Shown in pieces: positions 25,732 to 34,852 of a DNA stretch of 64,000 nt. The notes beneath the pieces are model-generated. The model saw only the letters and a program-made list of their open reading frames with translations. It had not been told where the DNA came from and ran no database searches. This DNA comes from Phycisphaerales bacterium (GTDB taxonomy: Bacteria > Planctomycetota > Phycisphaerae > Tepidisphaerales > Tepidisphaeraceae). The first letter of the stretch is position 1, and each line of letters opens with the position of its first letter. Location: positions 166,996 to 230,995 of the forward strand of contig JADYZN010000035.1 of the NCBI GenBank assembly GCA_020853095.1, given 5' to 3'. Made by a program: the position numbers and the translations under genes.

Positions 25732-26487
25732 GGTGTTTTCCCTGCATTTCCTGAAAATTTACGGAAGGTGGCCATGGCGGCCTCGGATCGGCAGTTTTCG
25801 ATGAAGATCATGGTCGCCAGACTGTCCAGCGACGCCGGATCGGCCGCGTTGGATGAGTCATTCAAGACCAGTTTGGTTGCCTGAACGGCCTGCCGCGGCA
25901 GACGGGCCAGGCCCTGGGCGAGCGACAGGGCGATTGATCGCGCCTCGCCGGGTGCGGCCACGACATCGGCCACCCCCAGCCGATGCGCCTCCGCGCCGTC
26001 GATTGGCGCGTGGCCCCAAGTCAACTGGCGCGCCCGCGTGACGCCGACCCGCCGCACCAGCGGACCCAGCCCCCACGGCGGCAACCACCCCAGCGACACT
26101 TCCGTCAGATGCCACCGCGCATTGCCGCCTGTGACGACAATGTCCGCCGATGTCGCCAACAGGAAGCCGCCGCCGATGGCGAACGTCTCCACCGCGACCA
26201 CCACCGGACATGGAAAAGCCAGCAACCTCCGGCACATCGACGCGGTGGCCATCTCGTGACGGGCGACGCCGGCGGCGTCCAGGCCGGCCAGCTCCTTCAG
26301 ATCGCTGCCCGCGCAAAAACCCGGGTCAGCGCCGGTGATCAGCAGCGCGCCAAACGGTGTCGTCATCGGCAAACCGACAAATCGCCCGATCCAGTTCGGC
26401 CACCAGTTCCGTTCCCAGCGCGTTCCGCCTCGCCGGACGATTCAGTTCCAGGATGGCAACGCCTTCTTGCGTCTCGATATTCAACAC
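25728..26487 (-). pseudogene. Enoyl-CoA hydratase with a frameshift near 26360
   Basis: Two overlapping frames make one crotonase. From GTG 26487 (GGAGG five bases upstream) the frame reads a normal N-terminus with VAILELNRPARRNAL and continues through AELDRAICRFADDDTV, but hits TGA at 26328-26326. The next frame, offset by +1, continues from about 26360 with ALLITGADPGFCAGSDLKEL, the oxyanion-hole region FAIGGGFLLA, and TEVSLGWLP, whose Glu aligns with the catalytic Glu, to the end at 25728. The join requires skipping one base within the GC-rich GTTTGGCGCG. It is either a recent pseudogene, a sequencing indel or a +1 recoding site. The ATG internal to the second frame (26372) would give a 214-residue protein without the first strands. 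Confidence 0.8.
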
Positions 26488-26527
26488 GAATGCCTCCGCG
26501 GTCCGACAAATACAACTAATATATTAC

Positions 26528-26608
26528 TTGTGATTCAATCTGACAACTGATTCTCTAAAAATAAACTAAGAAGTAATGAGATTGAATAATTGGCTCATTC
26601 CATATAAT
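26528..26608. promoter_or_regulatory. Divergent control region of the catabolic cluster
   Basis: An AT-rich island between the two divergent operons. An 8-bp inverted pair, ATTCAATC at 26533-26540 and GATTGAAT at 26580-26587, has centres 47 bp apart. A smaller TTGT-11-ACAA lies at 26528-26546. TTGAAT at 26582-26587 with TATAAT at 26603-26608 (15-bp spacing) could be the GntR gene promoter. These look like GntR/FadR operators; binding is inferred. Confidence 0.45.
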
Positions 26609-26616
26609 ATATCGCT

Positions 26617-27353
<737 letters not shown>

Positions 27354-27354
<1 letters not shown>

Positions 27355-28676
27355 TGGAACAAGCGCACTTTCCCGCCATTGACCTGCCGGTGATCGCATC
27401 GCCCGATGTCTGCGTGGTGGGCGCGGGTCCGGCGGGCGTGGCGGCCGCCCTTGGCGCGGCGCGCGTGGGATTGAGCGTGCTGCTCATCGAGCGTTACGGA
27501 TTCTGCGGCGGCGCGACCGTGGCCGGCCTCAGTGGTTCGATCTGCGGCCTTTACAGCAGCGGCAGCCAACCCGAGCAGATTGTCTTTGGATTTGCCGAAG
27601 AATTTCGAGCCGCGCTGGCCGCTCGCGGCGGAGCCGGCGAAGCCATCCCTTTTGGCCGCACAAAGCTGGTTCCCCACGACAGCCTGATCTGGAAGGAAAC
27701 AGCCGATGATCTCCTCCAGGCAGCGCGGGTGCGCATGCTCTATCACACCCTCCTGCTCGACGTCACACGCGCCGATGACGGAGGGGTTGACGCGATGCTG
27801 TTGCGCGGGATGGAAGGCCTCTTTGCCGTGCGGCCGCGGGTCGTGGTGGATGCTTCGGGCGACGCCGAGGTGGTTCATCGCTGTGGCGGCGACACCACGT
27901 TTGGACGCCAGGGTGTCGTGCAGGCGGCCACCATGGTGTTCCGCCTGGGGGGCGTCGATATGGACCAGTTCTTCCAGCTCGATCCGCGCCGGATCGACGC
28001 CATGATCACAGAAGCGCACGAGCGGGGAGACTACGATCTGCCCCGCCACCATGTTTATCTTTTCCCCATGCCCTCCGGACGCGAGTTGCTCTGCAACATG
28101 ACGCGCATCACCTTCCCCGATGGGTCGGTTCCATCCGGCATCCGCAGCGCGGACATGACCCATGCCGAGATCGCCGGCCGTCGACAGGCCCGGGCCTACG
28201 CCGAATTTCTCAAGGCCCGCGTTCCCGGCTTCAGCCGGGCGTACATGGTCGACACCGGCGCGCAGGTCGGCATTCGCCAGACGCGATCCATTGTCGGCAA
28301 ACAGCAGTTGACCAACGACGATGTGTTGCGGGGGCGCAAACGCCCCGGCGCGGTCACTCACAGCGCCTGGCCGATCGAGGCGCATGGCGCCGGTGAATTG
28401 CGCATCCAATACCTCGATGATGATTATTACGACATCCCTTTTGAGGCGCTGACGCCGCGGGCCATCCCACGGCTGCTTGTGGCCGGCCGATGCCTGTCGG
28501 CCGAACATGAAGCGCTCGCCTCTGCGCGAGTCACCGCGCAATGTTTTGGCATGGGATATGCGGCCGGCGCCGCTTGCGGCCTGCTGTGTCGGGAACCGAC
28601 CGCCGCCCTCAATGGGCCGGATGTGGCGGCATGGATGCGCCAGCACCGGCTGCGGACTTCAACCGAACACGACTGA
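27354..28676 (+). CDS. FAD-dependent oxidoreductase (FAD_oxidored family)
   Basis: A 440-residue flavoprotein. The Rossmann dinucleotide motif is at about 18-45 (VCVVGAGPAGVAAALGAARVGLSVLLIER). FCGGATVAGLSG, the glycine/cysteine loop typical of the FAD_oxidored (pfam12831) group, comes next. A second FAD-contact strand (RPRVVVDASGDAEV) and the C-terminal RLLVAGRCLSAEHEALASARV close the FAD fold. There is no transmembrane segment or signal. The partner electron acceptor is unknown. It is co-translated with the GntR regulator, so it most likely oxidises a hydroxy-acid or related intermediate of the same pathway (inference). Confidence 0.9.
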
Positions 28677-28794
28677 CCCGGACCTGGCGGGCGAGATTTC
28701 CCCCGTGCCCAACGGATGAGCTTGCCTGCGCGTAACCACCTTTTTCAGGGGTTTGGCGACACGGCAGGCGATTTCGCATACAATCAACCTTCTC

Positions 28795-29613
28795 ATGACG
28801 ATGCAGATGCAATTGATTTCCCGGCCCGCGGTTTGGCTGCCGGCGGTGTCGCTCTGCCGGCGGGAGCTGGTGCGATTTGTGCGCCAGCCCAACCGGGTGA
28901 TCGGCGCGCTGGCGACGCCGTTGGTCTTCTGGCTGCTCATCGGGGGCGGAATGGGGAGCAGCTTTCAGATCAAGGAAATGGCCGGCGGACAAAATTACAT
29001 TCAATATTTCTTTCCCGGCACGATTGTCATGATCTTGCTGTTCACGGCCATTTTTTCGACGATTTCGATCATCGAAGACCGCCGCGAGGGTTTTTTGCAA
29101 TCGGTGCTGGTGGCGCCGGTGTCGCGCATGGCGATCGTGCTGGGCAAGGTCCTGGGAGGAACGTTGCTGGCTTTCGCACAGGGTGCGATTTTTCTCGCGT
29201 TGGCGCCAACCGTGGGGATACATCTGGGGATCACCAGTGTCTTCCTGACGCTGGCGATGATGTTCCTGCTGGCGTTCGCGTTGACGGGGCTGGGATTTTG
29301 CATCGCCTGGCGGATGAGCTCGACGCAGGGGTTTCACGCCATCATGAATCTGTTTCTGCTGCCCCTCTGGTTTTTGTCCGGGGCGCTGTTTCCGATGGAT
29401 CGGGCGTGGGGGGTGTTGCGATGGGTGATGATGCTCAATCCGGTCACCTATGGCCTGTCGGCCATCCGGCGGGCATTATACTGGGGCCAGCCGATGGGCA
29501 ACCATCTGCCCGGCATGGGTTTAAGCGTGATCGTGAGCGTGATTTTCGCGTTGGGGATGTTCATGGCGGCCAGCGCCATCGCCGGTGGACGGGTGTCGGC
29601 GGATTTACAATAA
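28795..29613 (+). CDS. ABC-2 type transporter permease
   Basis: A 272-residue permease with six predicted membrane helices. The ABC-2 hallmarks are a re-entrant region after helix 1 (IQYFFPGTIVMILLF), the cytoplasmic EDRREGFLQSVLVAPVSR loop, and the LPLWFLSGALFPM motif near helix 5. The first ATG of MTMQMQL is chosen; a TTG at 28753 would add 14 residues. No ABC ATPase is adjacent. The following genes (SCO, DUF420) are cytochrome oxidase assembly factors, and in planctomycetes such a permease often accompanies cox operons. Confidence 0.9.
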   Translation: MTMQMQLISRPAVWLPAVSLCRRELVRFVRQPNRVIGALATPLVFWLLIGGGMGSSFQIKEMAGGQNYIQYFFPGTIVMILLFTAIFSTISIIEDRREGFLQSVLVAPVSRMAIVLGKVLGGTLLAFAQGAIFLALAPTVGIHLGITSVFLTLAMMFLLAFALTGLGFCIAWRMSSTQGFHAIMNLFLLPLWFLSGALFPMDRAWGVLRWVMMLNPVTYGLSAIRRALYWGQPMGNHLPGMGLSVIVSVIFALGMFMAASAIAGGRVSADLQ

Positions 29614-29621
29614 GCTGAAAA

Positions 29622-30269
29622 ATGAGCAAATCGCAGAAAATTTTGACCGGGACGTTGTGGGGGTTGATGGTGGTGGCGCTGTTGACGTTCATCGCATCGT
29701 GGACCAGCTTGCGCATCGAGGAGGCCGGCGTCGCTCATGCCAACCCGACGCGGATGGATGAGCTGCCGGTGTTGTTCCAGTCGCCGGCTTTTTCACTGGT
29801 GAATCAGGACAACAAGCCGATGGGCCTGGACGATTTCAAAGGGCAAGTCTGGATCGCCGATTTCATTTTCACCCGTTGCGGCGGGCCGTGCCCGATGATG
29901 ACCAGCCACATGGCCCGATTGCAGAAAACGCTGGCCGGGCTGCCGGTGCGGTTTGTCTCCTTTTCGGTGGACCCGACGTACGACAAGCCGGAGGTGTTGA
30001 AAAAATTCGCCGCCAAACATGGGGCCGATGAGGGCAACTGGGATTTTTTAACCGGCCCGGAAAATCGATCCACCCTGACGGTGGCGGCGGGGATGAAGAT
30101 CGCGGCGATGCCGGCACAGGGGGAATCGCCCATTGTTCACAGCGTGAAGTTTGTGCTGGTGGATGGAGCGGGACAGGTTCGGGGATATTACGAGGGAACC
30201 AAGGCCGATGAATTGAAAAAACTGGCGGAGGATGCGGCGACCTTGGCGACCGAGGATGCGCGGCCGTGA
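29622..30269 (+). CDS. SCO family copper chaperone of cytochrome oxidase
   Basis: A 215-residue thioredoxin-fold protein anchored by an N-terminal helix (about 10-28). The copper site is C86xxxC90 (RCGGPCP) with the distal His173 (IVHSVKFVLVD). These are exactly the residues needed for Cu delivery to the CuA centre of subunit II or for thiol-disulfide exchange. It lies nine bases after the ABC permease and its stop overlaps the GTG of the DUF420 gene. cox genes themselves are not in the window. Confidence 0.93.
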   Translation: MSKSQKILTGTLWGLMVVALLTFIASWTSLRIEEAGVAHANPTRMDELPVLFQSPAFSLVNQDNKPMGLDDFKGQVWIADFIFTRCGGPCPMMTSHMARLQKTLAGLPVRFVSFSVDPTYDKPEVLKKFAAKHGADEGNWDFLTGPENRSTLTVAAGMKIAAMPAQGESPIVHSVKFVLVDGAGQVRGYYEGTKADELKKLAEDAATLATEDARP

Positions 30270-30703
30270 ACGTCACCGACCTGCCGGCGCTGAACGCCAC
30301 GCTCAATGCCACCAGCGCCACGCTGCTGGTGATCGCATTCATCATGATCAAAACCGGCCGTTATCGCTGGCACGGCGGGCTGATGATCGCGGCGATCGCG
30401 ACCTCGGCCGCGTTTCTGGTCAGTTATCTGATCTATCACGCCAACGTCGGCAGCAGACGGTTTCCGGTGCAGATTCACTGGATTCGAATGGTTTATTTCT
30501 CAATCCTGCTGACGCACACGATCCTGGCGGCGGTGATTGTTCCGCTGGTGATCTGGACCGTCTGGCGGGCGGCGGGGCGTAAATGGGCCAAACACCGCCG
30601 GATCGGGCCTTGGACATTCTGGATCTGGCTGTACGTTTCCGTGACGGGCGTGGTCATCTATTGGATGCTGTACCATCTGCCGGGGATTTTGGAGCGGGCA
30701 TGA
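30266..30703 (+). CDS. DUF420 membrane protein, oxidase assembly
   Basis: A 145-residue protein with four or five helices. The DUF420 signature is clear: LPALNATLNATSATLLVIAF at the start, RWHGGLMIAAIATSAAFLVSYLIYH, an ILLTHTILAAVIVPLV helix and WTFWIWLYVSVTGVVIYWMLY. Conserved His residues in the helices may bind haem or copper. Members such as CtaM are needed for assembly of aa3/bo3 oxidases. It starts with GTG, overlapping the SCO stop (GTGA). Confidence 0.9.
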   Translation: MNVTDLPALNATLNATSATLLVIAFIMIKTGRYRWHGGLMIAAIATSAAFLVSYLIYHANVGSRRFPVQIHWIRMVYFSILLTHTILAAVIVPLVIWTVWRAAGRKWAKHRRIGPWTFWIWLYVSVTGVVIYWMLYHLPGILERA

Positions 30704-30927
30704 AGGCATGGGTGATGATGCTGGTGTTGCTGGGGACGACGACGGCGGCCGTCGCCTGCCCCACCTGCAAGGAATCGGTGGCGTTGACGGATGCGGCCGG
30801 CGGATCGTCATCCGCATCGTCATTGGGGGCGGGGTTTGGCTGGAGCATTTATTTCATGCTCGGCGGGGTGATCGCCGTGATGGGGATCATGGCGCGGGTT
30901 CTGATCAAGGCGGTTCGCCAGGGATAA
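30700..30927 (+). CDS. Small exported protein with CPTC motif and one TM helix
   Basis: A 75-residue protein. A signal peptide of about 19 residues ends near AVACPTC, leaving a CxxC (CPTCKES) at or near the mature N-terminus, then a Gly/Ser-rich stretch and one membrane helix (about 48-68). It overlaps the DUF420 stop as ATGA, so it belongs to the oxidase-assembly operon. A periplasmic CxxC on a membrane anchor could bind copper or haem-biogenesis thiols. No named family is recognised. Confidence 0.78.
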   Translation: MKAWVMMLVLLGTTTAAVACPTCKESVALTDAAGGSSSASSLGAGFGWSIYFMLGGVIAVMGIMARVLIKAVRQG

Positions 30928-30939
30928 TTCGCCTGTTAC

Positions 30940-32298
30940 TTACAGCAACAACTGGAACTGGCCGCGAAGGACGATCTCGTCGTTGCCATCGTTGGCCAGG
31001 ATGCCCATGCCGTCGGCGTTGACCGGGCAACCATTGGGCAGGTAGCCGATATCGAGGGTGAATTTGGCGGCCTGTCCGTGCATGAAATAATTGACGCCGG
31101 TGGTGATCTCATGCACCTGACGTTCGGTGCCGGCGGGCAGCGAGGCCGAATCGAAGTAGACGTAGTCGTATCGGCCGAAAACCTCCCACTTGGGCGTGAT
31201 CAGATAACCCACCTGGGCGACAAAACCCCAGTCGTATCGTTCGCTGTCGCCAACGGTCGGAACGCCGCGGGTGTAACGCCCGACAAAGGCGCCATACGCG
31301 CCCCATCCCATGTCGTTTTCCCACTGGGCATCCATCGTGTGATAGATCAGATCGCGGTCGCTTTGCGACCAGCTTGTGGCAGCGCCCAGGACCAGCAACT
31401 GACCGGTGTTGCCCATGGCTGAAAAATCGTTGTACCCTTTGAAATTGTCGGACAACAATGAATATTCAACCCGTCCGGTGGCGCCAAAATTAAACGAATT
31501 GGTGGGGAAATCCTGAAAATTGCTGTTGCGGTTGTTGTACCCATCGTGGAACGCGGCCACGGCGTTCATCGGGCCTTTTTCGTAGATCAGCGCAGCCCCC
31601 TGGACGTAGGTTTCACCGCTGGCCAGGATTTCGTTCATCAATGAACGGTCGGCCGCAAGCTGGGTTTTGGCGCTGACCATCTGTTCGTGAAACAGCGGCT
31701 CTTTGAACTGCCCCGCCCGAACCGACCAGTTGTCATTGAACTTGTATCGCGCCCAGGCGTCTTCAAGGCGAAACAGCCCGCCGTTGCGTTCGGTCGACCA
31801 GATGAATTCATAGGTGATTTTCGGGGAGATGGCATTGCCCGACAGGCCGAATTTGAGCCGCCGGACTTCAAAGCCATCCTGCCAGTCATCGCTGACATCC
31901 CGGCCGATCACCACGCCGGAAGCATTTCGAACCGGCGTCGCGACATCCGACCGATAGGTCGTCACGCCGCGAAACTGGAACAGGATCGACGGGCTGATGA
32001 CCCAGTTGCCATCGGCGCTTTCGATGGTGAATTTGCCATTGCGCCATCCGCCGGAAAACGCCCCGTAATCCACCAACAACCGGCTGTGCCGGTCGGCATC
32101 CTGGACGATGTTGGCAACCGTTCGGTCCACCTCCTGGGCGGTGGGGCCTTTGGATTGTTCGGCTTCCAGCTTCTGGACCTTCGCCTCCAGGGCTTCGATT
32201 TTTTCCAATAATTCCCGCTGAGTCGGCTCGGCCGCGACGGCGACCATCGACATCCCCATCGCCCCCGCCACCGCCACTGAAAAGACTCGACTGTTCAT
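30940..32298 (-). CDS. Outer-membrane porin, OprP/OprO-like
   Basis: A 452-residue protein. The signal peptide (1-22, ending VAVAA) is followed by a short coiled coil (RELLEKIEALEAKVQKLEAE), then a long series of amphipathic beta strands rich in aromatic girdle residues, ending in a strand that closes with FQLLL. Strand motifs such as RRLKFGLSGNAISPKITYEF and RAGQFKEPLFHEQ match the phosphate-selective porin O/P family. The coiled coil after the signal is like that of planctomycete and thermophile porins that trimerise. The ATG at 32298 has AGGAG nearby. Solute specificity is unknown. Confidence 0.88.
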   Translation of the reverse strand: MNSRVFSVAVAGAMGMSMVAVAAEPTQRELLEKIEALEAKVQKLEAEQSKGPTAQEVDRTVANIVQDADRHSRLLVDYGAFSGGWRNGKFTIESADGNWVISPSILFQFRGVTTYRSDVATPVRNASGVVIGRDVSDDWQDGFEVRRLKFGLSGNAISPKITYEFIWSTERNGGLFRLEDAWARYKFNDNWSVRAGQFKEPLFHEQMVSAKTQLAADRSLMNEILASGETYVQGAALIYEKGPMNAVAAFHDGYNNRNSNFQDFPTNSFNFGATGRVEYSLLSDNFKGYNDFSAMGNTGQLLVLGAATSWSQSDRDLIYHTMDAQWENDMGWGAYGAFVGRYTRGVPTVGDSERYDWGFVAQVGYLITPKWEVFGRYDYVYFDSASLPAGTERQVHEITTGVNYFMHGQAAKFTLDIGYLPNGCPVNADGMGILANDGNDEIVLRGQFQLLL

Positions 32299-32379
32299 AT
32301 GCTCCTGTCGATCATGGTTGAGCCTGCATGATAACACCAATCAGACATCCATGTCCAATTCATTGCGTGGTGGCCCACG

Positions 32380-33420
32380 ATGGCCTCAGCCCATAGAATG
32401 CCTGTCGTGAAATCTACCAATCCTCTTGCCGTGGGTGTGATCGGGTGTGGCCGGATGGGCCGGCTGCACGCGCGGGTGTACGGGCAGATGCCAACGGTCA
32501 AACTGGCCGGCGTTTACGATCGCGATGGCGAGATGTCGGCGGCGGCGGCCGGGGAATATGGAGGCAGGGCGTTTGATCGGCTGGAAGACCTGCTGGACAA
32601 CGTTGATGCCGTCACCATCGCCGTGCCGACCGAGTTTCATCTGCCGGTCGCACAGTCGGCGCTGGAACGCAAAATCCATTGCCTGATCGAAAAGCCGCTG
32701 GCCAAGGATGTGGAACAGGCCCAGCGCATCGCCGACCTGGCGGACCGGTCGGGGGTCGTCGTGCAGGTTGGTCACATCGAGCGGTTCAATCCCGCCATCC
32801 GGGCGATGGATCGGTTGAACATCCGGCCGCGATTCATCGAAGTCACCCGCATCAGCCCCATGACGTTTCGCAGCATCGACGTGGGCGTGGTGCTGGACAT
32901 GATGATCCACGACATCGACATCGTGCTGCGGCTGGCCGCTTCGAGCATCGAAAAAGTCGATGCGGTGGGCGTCAGCGTCATCGGGGACGTGGAGGACATC
33001 TGCAACGCCCGGTTGACGTTCGCCAATGGATGCGTCGCCAATCTGACCGCCTCGCGGCTGGCGTTGAAGACCGAGCGGCGGCTGCGGGTTTTCAGTCCGG
33101 ATGCCTACGTCTCGCTGGATTATCAGAAAAAATACGGCATCGTCGCCCGGCGCGGACAGAATCTGGACGCCATTCGCCAGGCGGTGGCCAAAATCCGATC
33201 CGGAGAGATCGAGGATTTGTCCGAGCTGAACTATGGTGAGCTGGTGCAGGTGGAGGAATTGCAGATCGACGACGTGGAACCGTTGCGGGCGGAGCTGGAA
33301 TCGTTCGTGACGGCGATCACGGAAAATACCCCTCCCGCCTGTTCGGCGCGGGAAGGATTGGAAGCGGTGCGGACGGCCGGCCGGATCGTCCGGTCGATCG
33401 CCCCGCAAACACTTGGGTGA
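32380..33420 (+). CDS. Gfo/Idh/MocA oxidoreductase, GnnA-like
   Basis: A 346-residue NAD(P)-dependent sugar oxidoreductase. N-terminal Rossmann fold with VGVIGCGRMGRLHARVY, then the nucleotide-loop EKPLAKDVEQA and the family segment VVVQVGHIERFNPAIRAMD. The His-containing motif DMMIHDIDIVL supplies catalytic residues. The closest remembered group is UDP-GlcNAc 3-dehydrogenase (GnnA) and the related LPS/lipid A modifying dehydrogenases found next to lpx genes; no gnnB or lpx gene is adjacent, so this remains a suggestion. Starts at 32380 or 32398 are both possible. Confidence 0.88.
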   Translation: MASAHRMPVVKSTNPLAVGVIGCGRMGRLHARVYGQMPTVKLAGVYDRDGEMSAAAAGEYGGRAFDRLEDLLDNVDAVTIAVPTEFHLPVAQSALERKIHCLIEKPLAKDVEQAQRIADLADRSGVVVQVGHIERFNPAIRAMDRLNIRPRFIEVTRISPMTFRSIDVGVVLDMMIHDIDIVLRLAASSIEKVDAVGVSVIGDVEDICNARLTFANGCVANLTASRLALKTERRLRVFSPDAYVSLDYQKKYGIVARRGQNLDAIRQAVAKIRSGEIEDLSELNYGELVQVEELQIDDVEPLRAELESFVTAITENTPPACSAREGLEAVRTAGRIVRSIAPQTLG

Positions 33421-33474
33421 ATCGGCGCGAACTGGCCGATACAATGCCCATAAGGCAAGTTTCAAGGAGCGGAT

Positions 33475-34836
33475 ATGCCCTACGTGAAGACTTCGGGTTG
33501 GCTGTTGGCGGCGGTTGGCGGCATGGGATTGCTGGCCGGGTGTGGATCATCGGGCGGCAACCAGCCACTGGAGAGCCGGACTTTTTACAACCCGAACCGC
33601 CCCGCGCAGAGCCTTGGCGGGCCGGTGGATCGGCCCGGGCCGGCGCTTTATGACGACGTCAAGGTCGATCTGCTGGAAAAGGAAAAAGCCGAGGCCGCCC
33701 GTCGTGGCGAACAATCAACGGGGATTGCGCCGGTCGTGGCCGAAAACGTCAAAACCCCCGGCGAACAATCCGCCGGCCGGAACACCCCATCCACCACGCA
33801 GGCTTCCACCACCGCCCCGGCCACCACCACCCCATCGGGCCAATACATGACCATCGGCGGCGTCGTGGCCGAGGTGAACGGGACGCCCATCTACGCCGAC
33901 CGCGTCCTGAACCAGGTTGAAAAAGACCTGGCGGCCAAGGCGCGCGACATGGATGCCAAACAATTCCGCCAATACGCACTGCAAAAGCTGACCGAGGCCC
34001 GCGAATACTGCATCAACAACGAATTGGAATTCGCCGCCGCGCAGCGAAATCTCGACGAGAAGGATCGCCAACTGGCCGACAAGCTCACCACCGCGTGGCG
34101 GCAGCGCCAGATCACCGAGGCAGGGGGTTCATTGGAACTGGCCCGACGTATGGCCACCGCCGATGGGCTGAATTTTGAGGAGCAGGTCCAGGAGCAATAT
34201 CGCAAGTACATGACGCAGATTTATTACACCAAGCGCGTGCTGCCGCGCATCCAGATCACCGCACAGGACATGCGCGACTATTACCGCACGCACAAGGAAA
34301 GCGAATTCACGCAGCATGAGCAGGTGAGATTCCGGATGATCAAGATCGACCCCGCCGCCGTCGGCGGCCGCGAAGCCGCCATCGCCAAGGTCAAGGAAGC
34401 GCAGGACAAGGCCGCGCGCGGGTTTGATTTTTCCGAACTGGCCAAAGGATACAGCACCGACCCAAACCTCGCCCGCACCGGCGGCGATGTCGGCTGGATT
34501 CAAAAAGGCTCCTTCCGACTCGAAAAAGTCGAAAAAGCCGCGTTTGATTTGCAGCCCGGCCAGGTGTCGCAGAATTTCATCGAGGAGGATGGCGCGTTTT
34601 ACGTCATCAAGGTCGAAGAACGCAAAGTCGGCCACGTCCAACCGTTTGAAGACCCGGCCGTGCAGGATCGCATCTATGCCACGTTGCGATCCCAGCAATT
34701 CCGCGCGTTGCGCGAACAGGTCATCGGGCAACTGACCGCCAACGCGATCATCCGCAAAAACAACGACCTGCTGCAAACCGCAGTCGATATGGCCATGCAG
34801 CGATACCCCCAATGGGCGGCGATCCCAAGCGCATAA
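33475..34836 (+). CDS. SurA/PrsA-like peptidyl-prolyl isomerase lipoprotein
   Basis: A 453-residue lipoprotein. The lipobox LLAGC puts the lipidated Cys at 23. A disordered Thr/Ala/Pro linker (about 95-120) follows, then a SurA-type N-terminal chaperone helix bundle (about 125-270, VVAEVNGTPIYADRVLNQVEKDL) and a parvulin domain (about 280-390) with FRMIKID, FDFSELAKGYSTDPN and GGDVGWIQKG. It probably assists folding of outer-membrane proteins in the periplasm. It begins 54 bp after the GnnA-like gene, so the two may form an operon. Confidence 0.9.
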   Translation: MPYVKTSGWLLAAVGGMGLLAGCGSSGGNQPLESRTFYNPNRPAQSLGGPVDRPGPALYDDVKVDLLEKEKAEAARRGEQSTGIAPVVAENVKTPGEQSAGRNTPSTTQASTTAPATTTPSGQYMTIGGVVAEVNGTPIYADRVLNQVEKDLAAKARDMDAKQFRQYALQKLTEAREYCINNELEFAAAQRNLDEKDRQLADKLTTAWRQRQITEAGGSLELARRMATADGLNFEEQVQEQYRKYMTQIYYTKRVLPRIQITAQDMRDYYRTHKESEFTQHEQVRFRMIKIDPAAVGGREAAIAKVKEAQDKAARGFDFSELAKGYSTDPNLARTGGDVGWIQKGSFRLEKVEKAAFDLQPGQVSQNFIEEDGAFYVIKVEERKVGHVQPFEDPAVQDRIYATLRSQQFRALREQVIGQLTANAIIRKNNDLLQTAVDMAMQRYPQWAAIPSA

Positions 34837-34852
34837 AAACCTCCTTCAGAAC

